Of a stretch of 6,320 bases of DNA, positions 6,105-6,320 are shown piece after piece; position 1 is the first letter of the stretch, and every line of letters begins with the position of its first letter. Both the position numbers and the translations under genes were made by a program. Location of the stretch: positions 1-6,320 of the forward strand of contig CAWVTK010000115.1 of NCBI GenBank assembly GCA_963933205.1, read 5' to 3'. Origin of the DNA: UBA6772 sp963933205 (GTDB lineage: Bacteria; Bacteroidota; Bacteroidia; Flavobacteriales; UBA7430). The notes beneath the pieces were generated by a model. The model had not been told where the DNA came from and did not search any database. It was given only the letters and a program-made list of their open reading frames with translations.

Positions 6105-6320
6105 TTAGAGCTTATGCGAAAATGAAATGAACCTTTTGAAATCCGATTTCTTAGAACCAACGATTTGATTCTTTCCTTTATGTATAGACGCTTCAATAAC
6201 AGTAGCTTACTTAAGCGCTCATCCTTGAATAGTAGAATGGTTCACCTTGATACCTCTGATTTTCGTCAGCTCTTCAATACCTAAATAGCAGAGAGTAAAA
6301 CGAAACTTGAAATAAACAGC
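6105..6320 (-). pseudogene. Broken IS6-family transposase
   Basis: Read from 6320 downward it gives AVYFKFRFTLCYLGIEELTK, then IRGIKVNHSTIQG, stop, ALK, stop, ATVIEASIHKGKN. Against residues 15-67 of the left copy, 38 of 53 positions are identical by hand count. The conserved Trp of IQRW is now TGA (6221-6219) and the Tyr of FKYAP is TAA (6209-6207). After about residue 67 the match stops and the WRMDETYIKV segment with the first catalytic Asp is absent; the frame ends at TAA 6107-6105. It cannot make an active transposase. The N-terminal 14 codons lie beyond the window. Confidence 0.9.

Larger units (their letters stand above)
6065..6320 (-). mobile_element. Degenerate IS6-family element, partial (right copy)
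   Basis: The remnant consists of the terminal repeat at 6065, about 80 bases with no clear match to the left copy, and a region from about 6162 to the edge that aligns with transposase codons 15-67 of the left copy. Only about 100 bases separate codon 67 from the terminal repeat, where an intact element would need several hundred, so the catalytic part has been deleted. The transposase remnant points the same way as in the left element, making the two direct repeats. Confidence 0.8.

Noticed and set aside
6081..6161. C-rich CTTCCCCCTCC and the following bases as a terminator for the giant gene
   Set aside because: I found no GC-rich hairpin followed by a T-run; the stretch is best read as the inner part of the IS remnant.

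Overview
The window looks like Bacteroidota DNA, most likely a marine-type flavobacterium. It is AT-rich and lacks Shine-Dalgarno motifs. Its one complete gene encodes a giant secreted protein ending in a gliding-motility-associated C-terminal domain, the type B sorting signal of the type IX secretion system (T9SS), which is known from this phylum. The genus cannot be told from the sequence.

Layout. Bases 1-326 are the left part of an IS6-family insertion sequence. The first 88 codons of its transposase are on the minus strand (265 down to 1), and its terminal inverted repeat ends at about 326. Bases 327-819 hold no convincing gene, only a weak terminator-like hairpin and a weak promoter candidate. 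Bases 820-6063 (+) encode a 1747-residue modular surface or adhesin-like protein: signal peptide, tandem Cys-bearing PKD-like units, SprB/Ig-like modules, a Calx-beta-like domain, a canonical PKD domain and the T9SS type B domain. One base after its stop codon a second IS6-family end begins (about 6065). From there to the window edge lies a degenerate, internally deleted relative of the left element, also with its transposase on the minus strand.

Together, the two IS6-family elements lie in direct orientation around about 5.7 kb whose only gene is the giant T9SS substrate. This resembles the pseudo-compound arrangement known for IS26 and its relatives, but the right copy is dead and the outer ends lie outside the window, so mobility is an inference. 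No T9SS machinery gene and no PorP/SprF-type partner gene is present. I found no tRNA, rRNA, CRISPR array or recognisable riboswitch. The most unusual points are the element-gene-element layout with an IS end against the stop codon, a perfect 12-bp inverted repeat inside the coding region, and a long ectodomain almost free of Lys and Arg.
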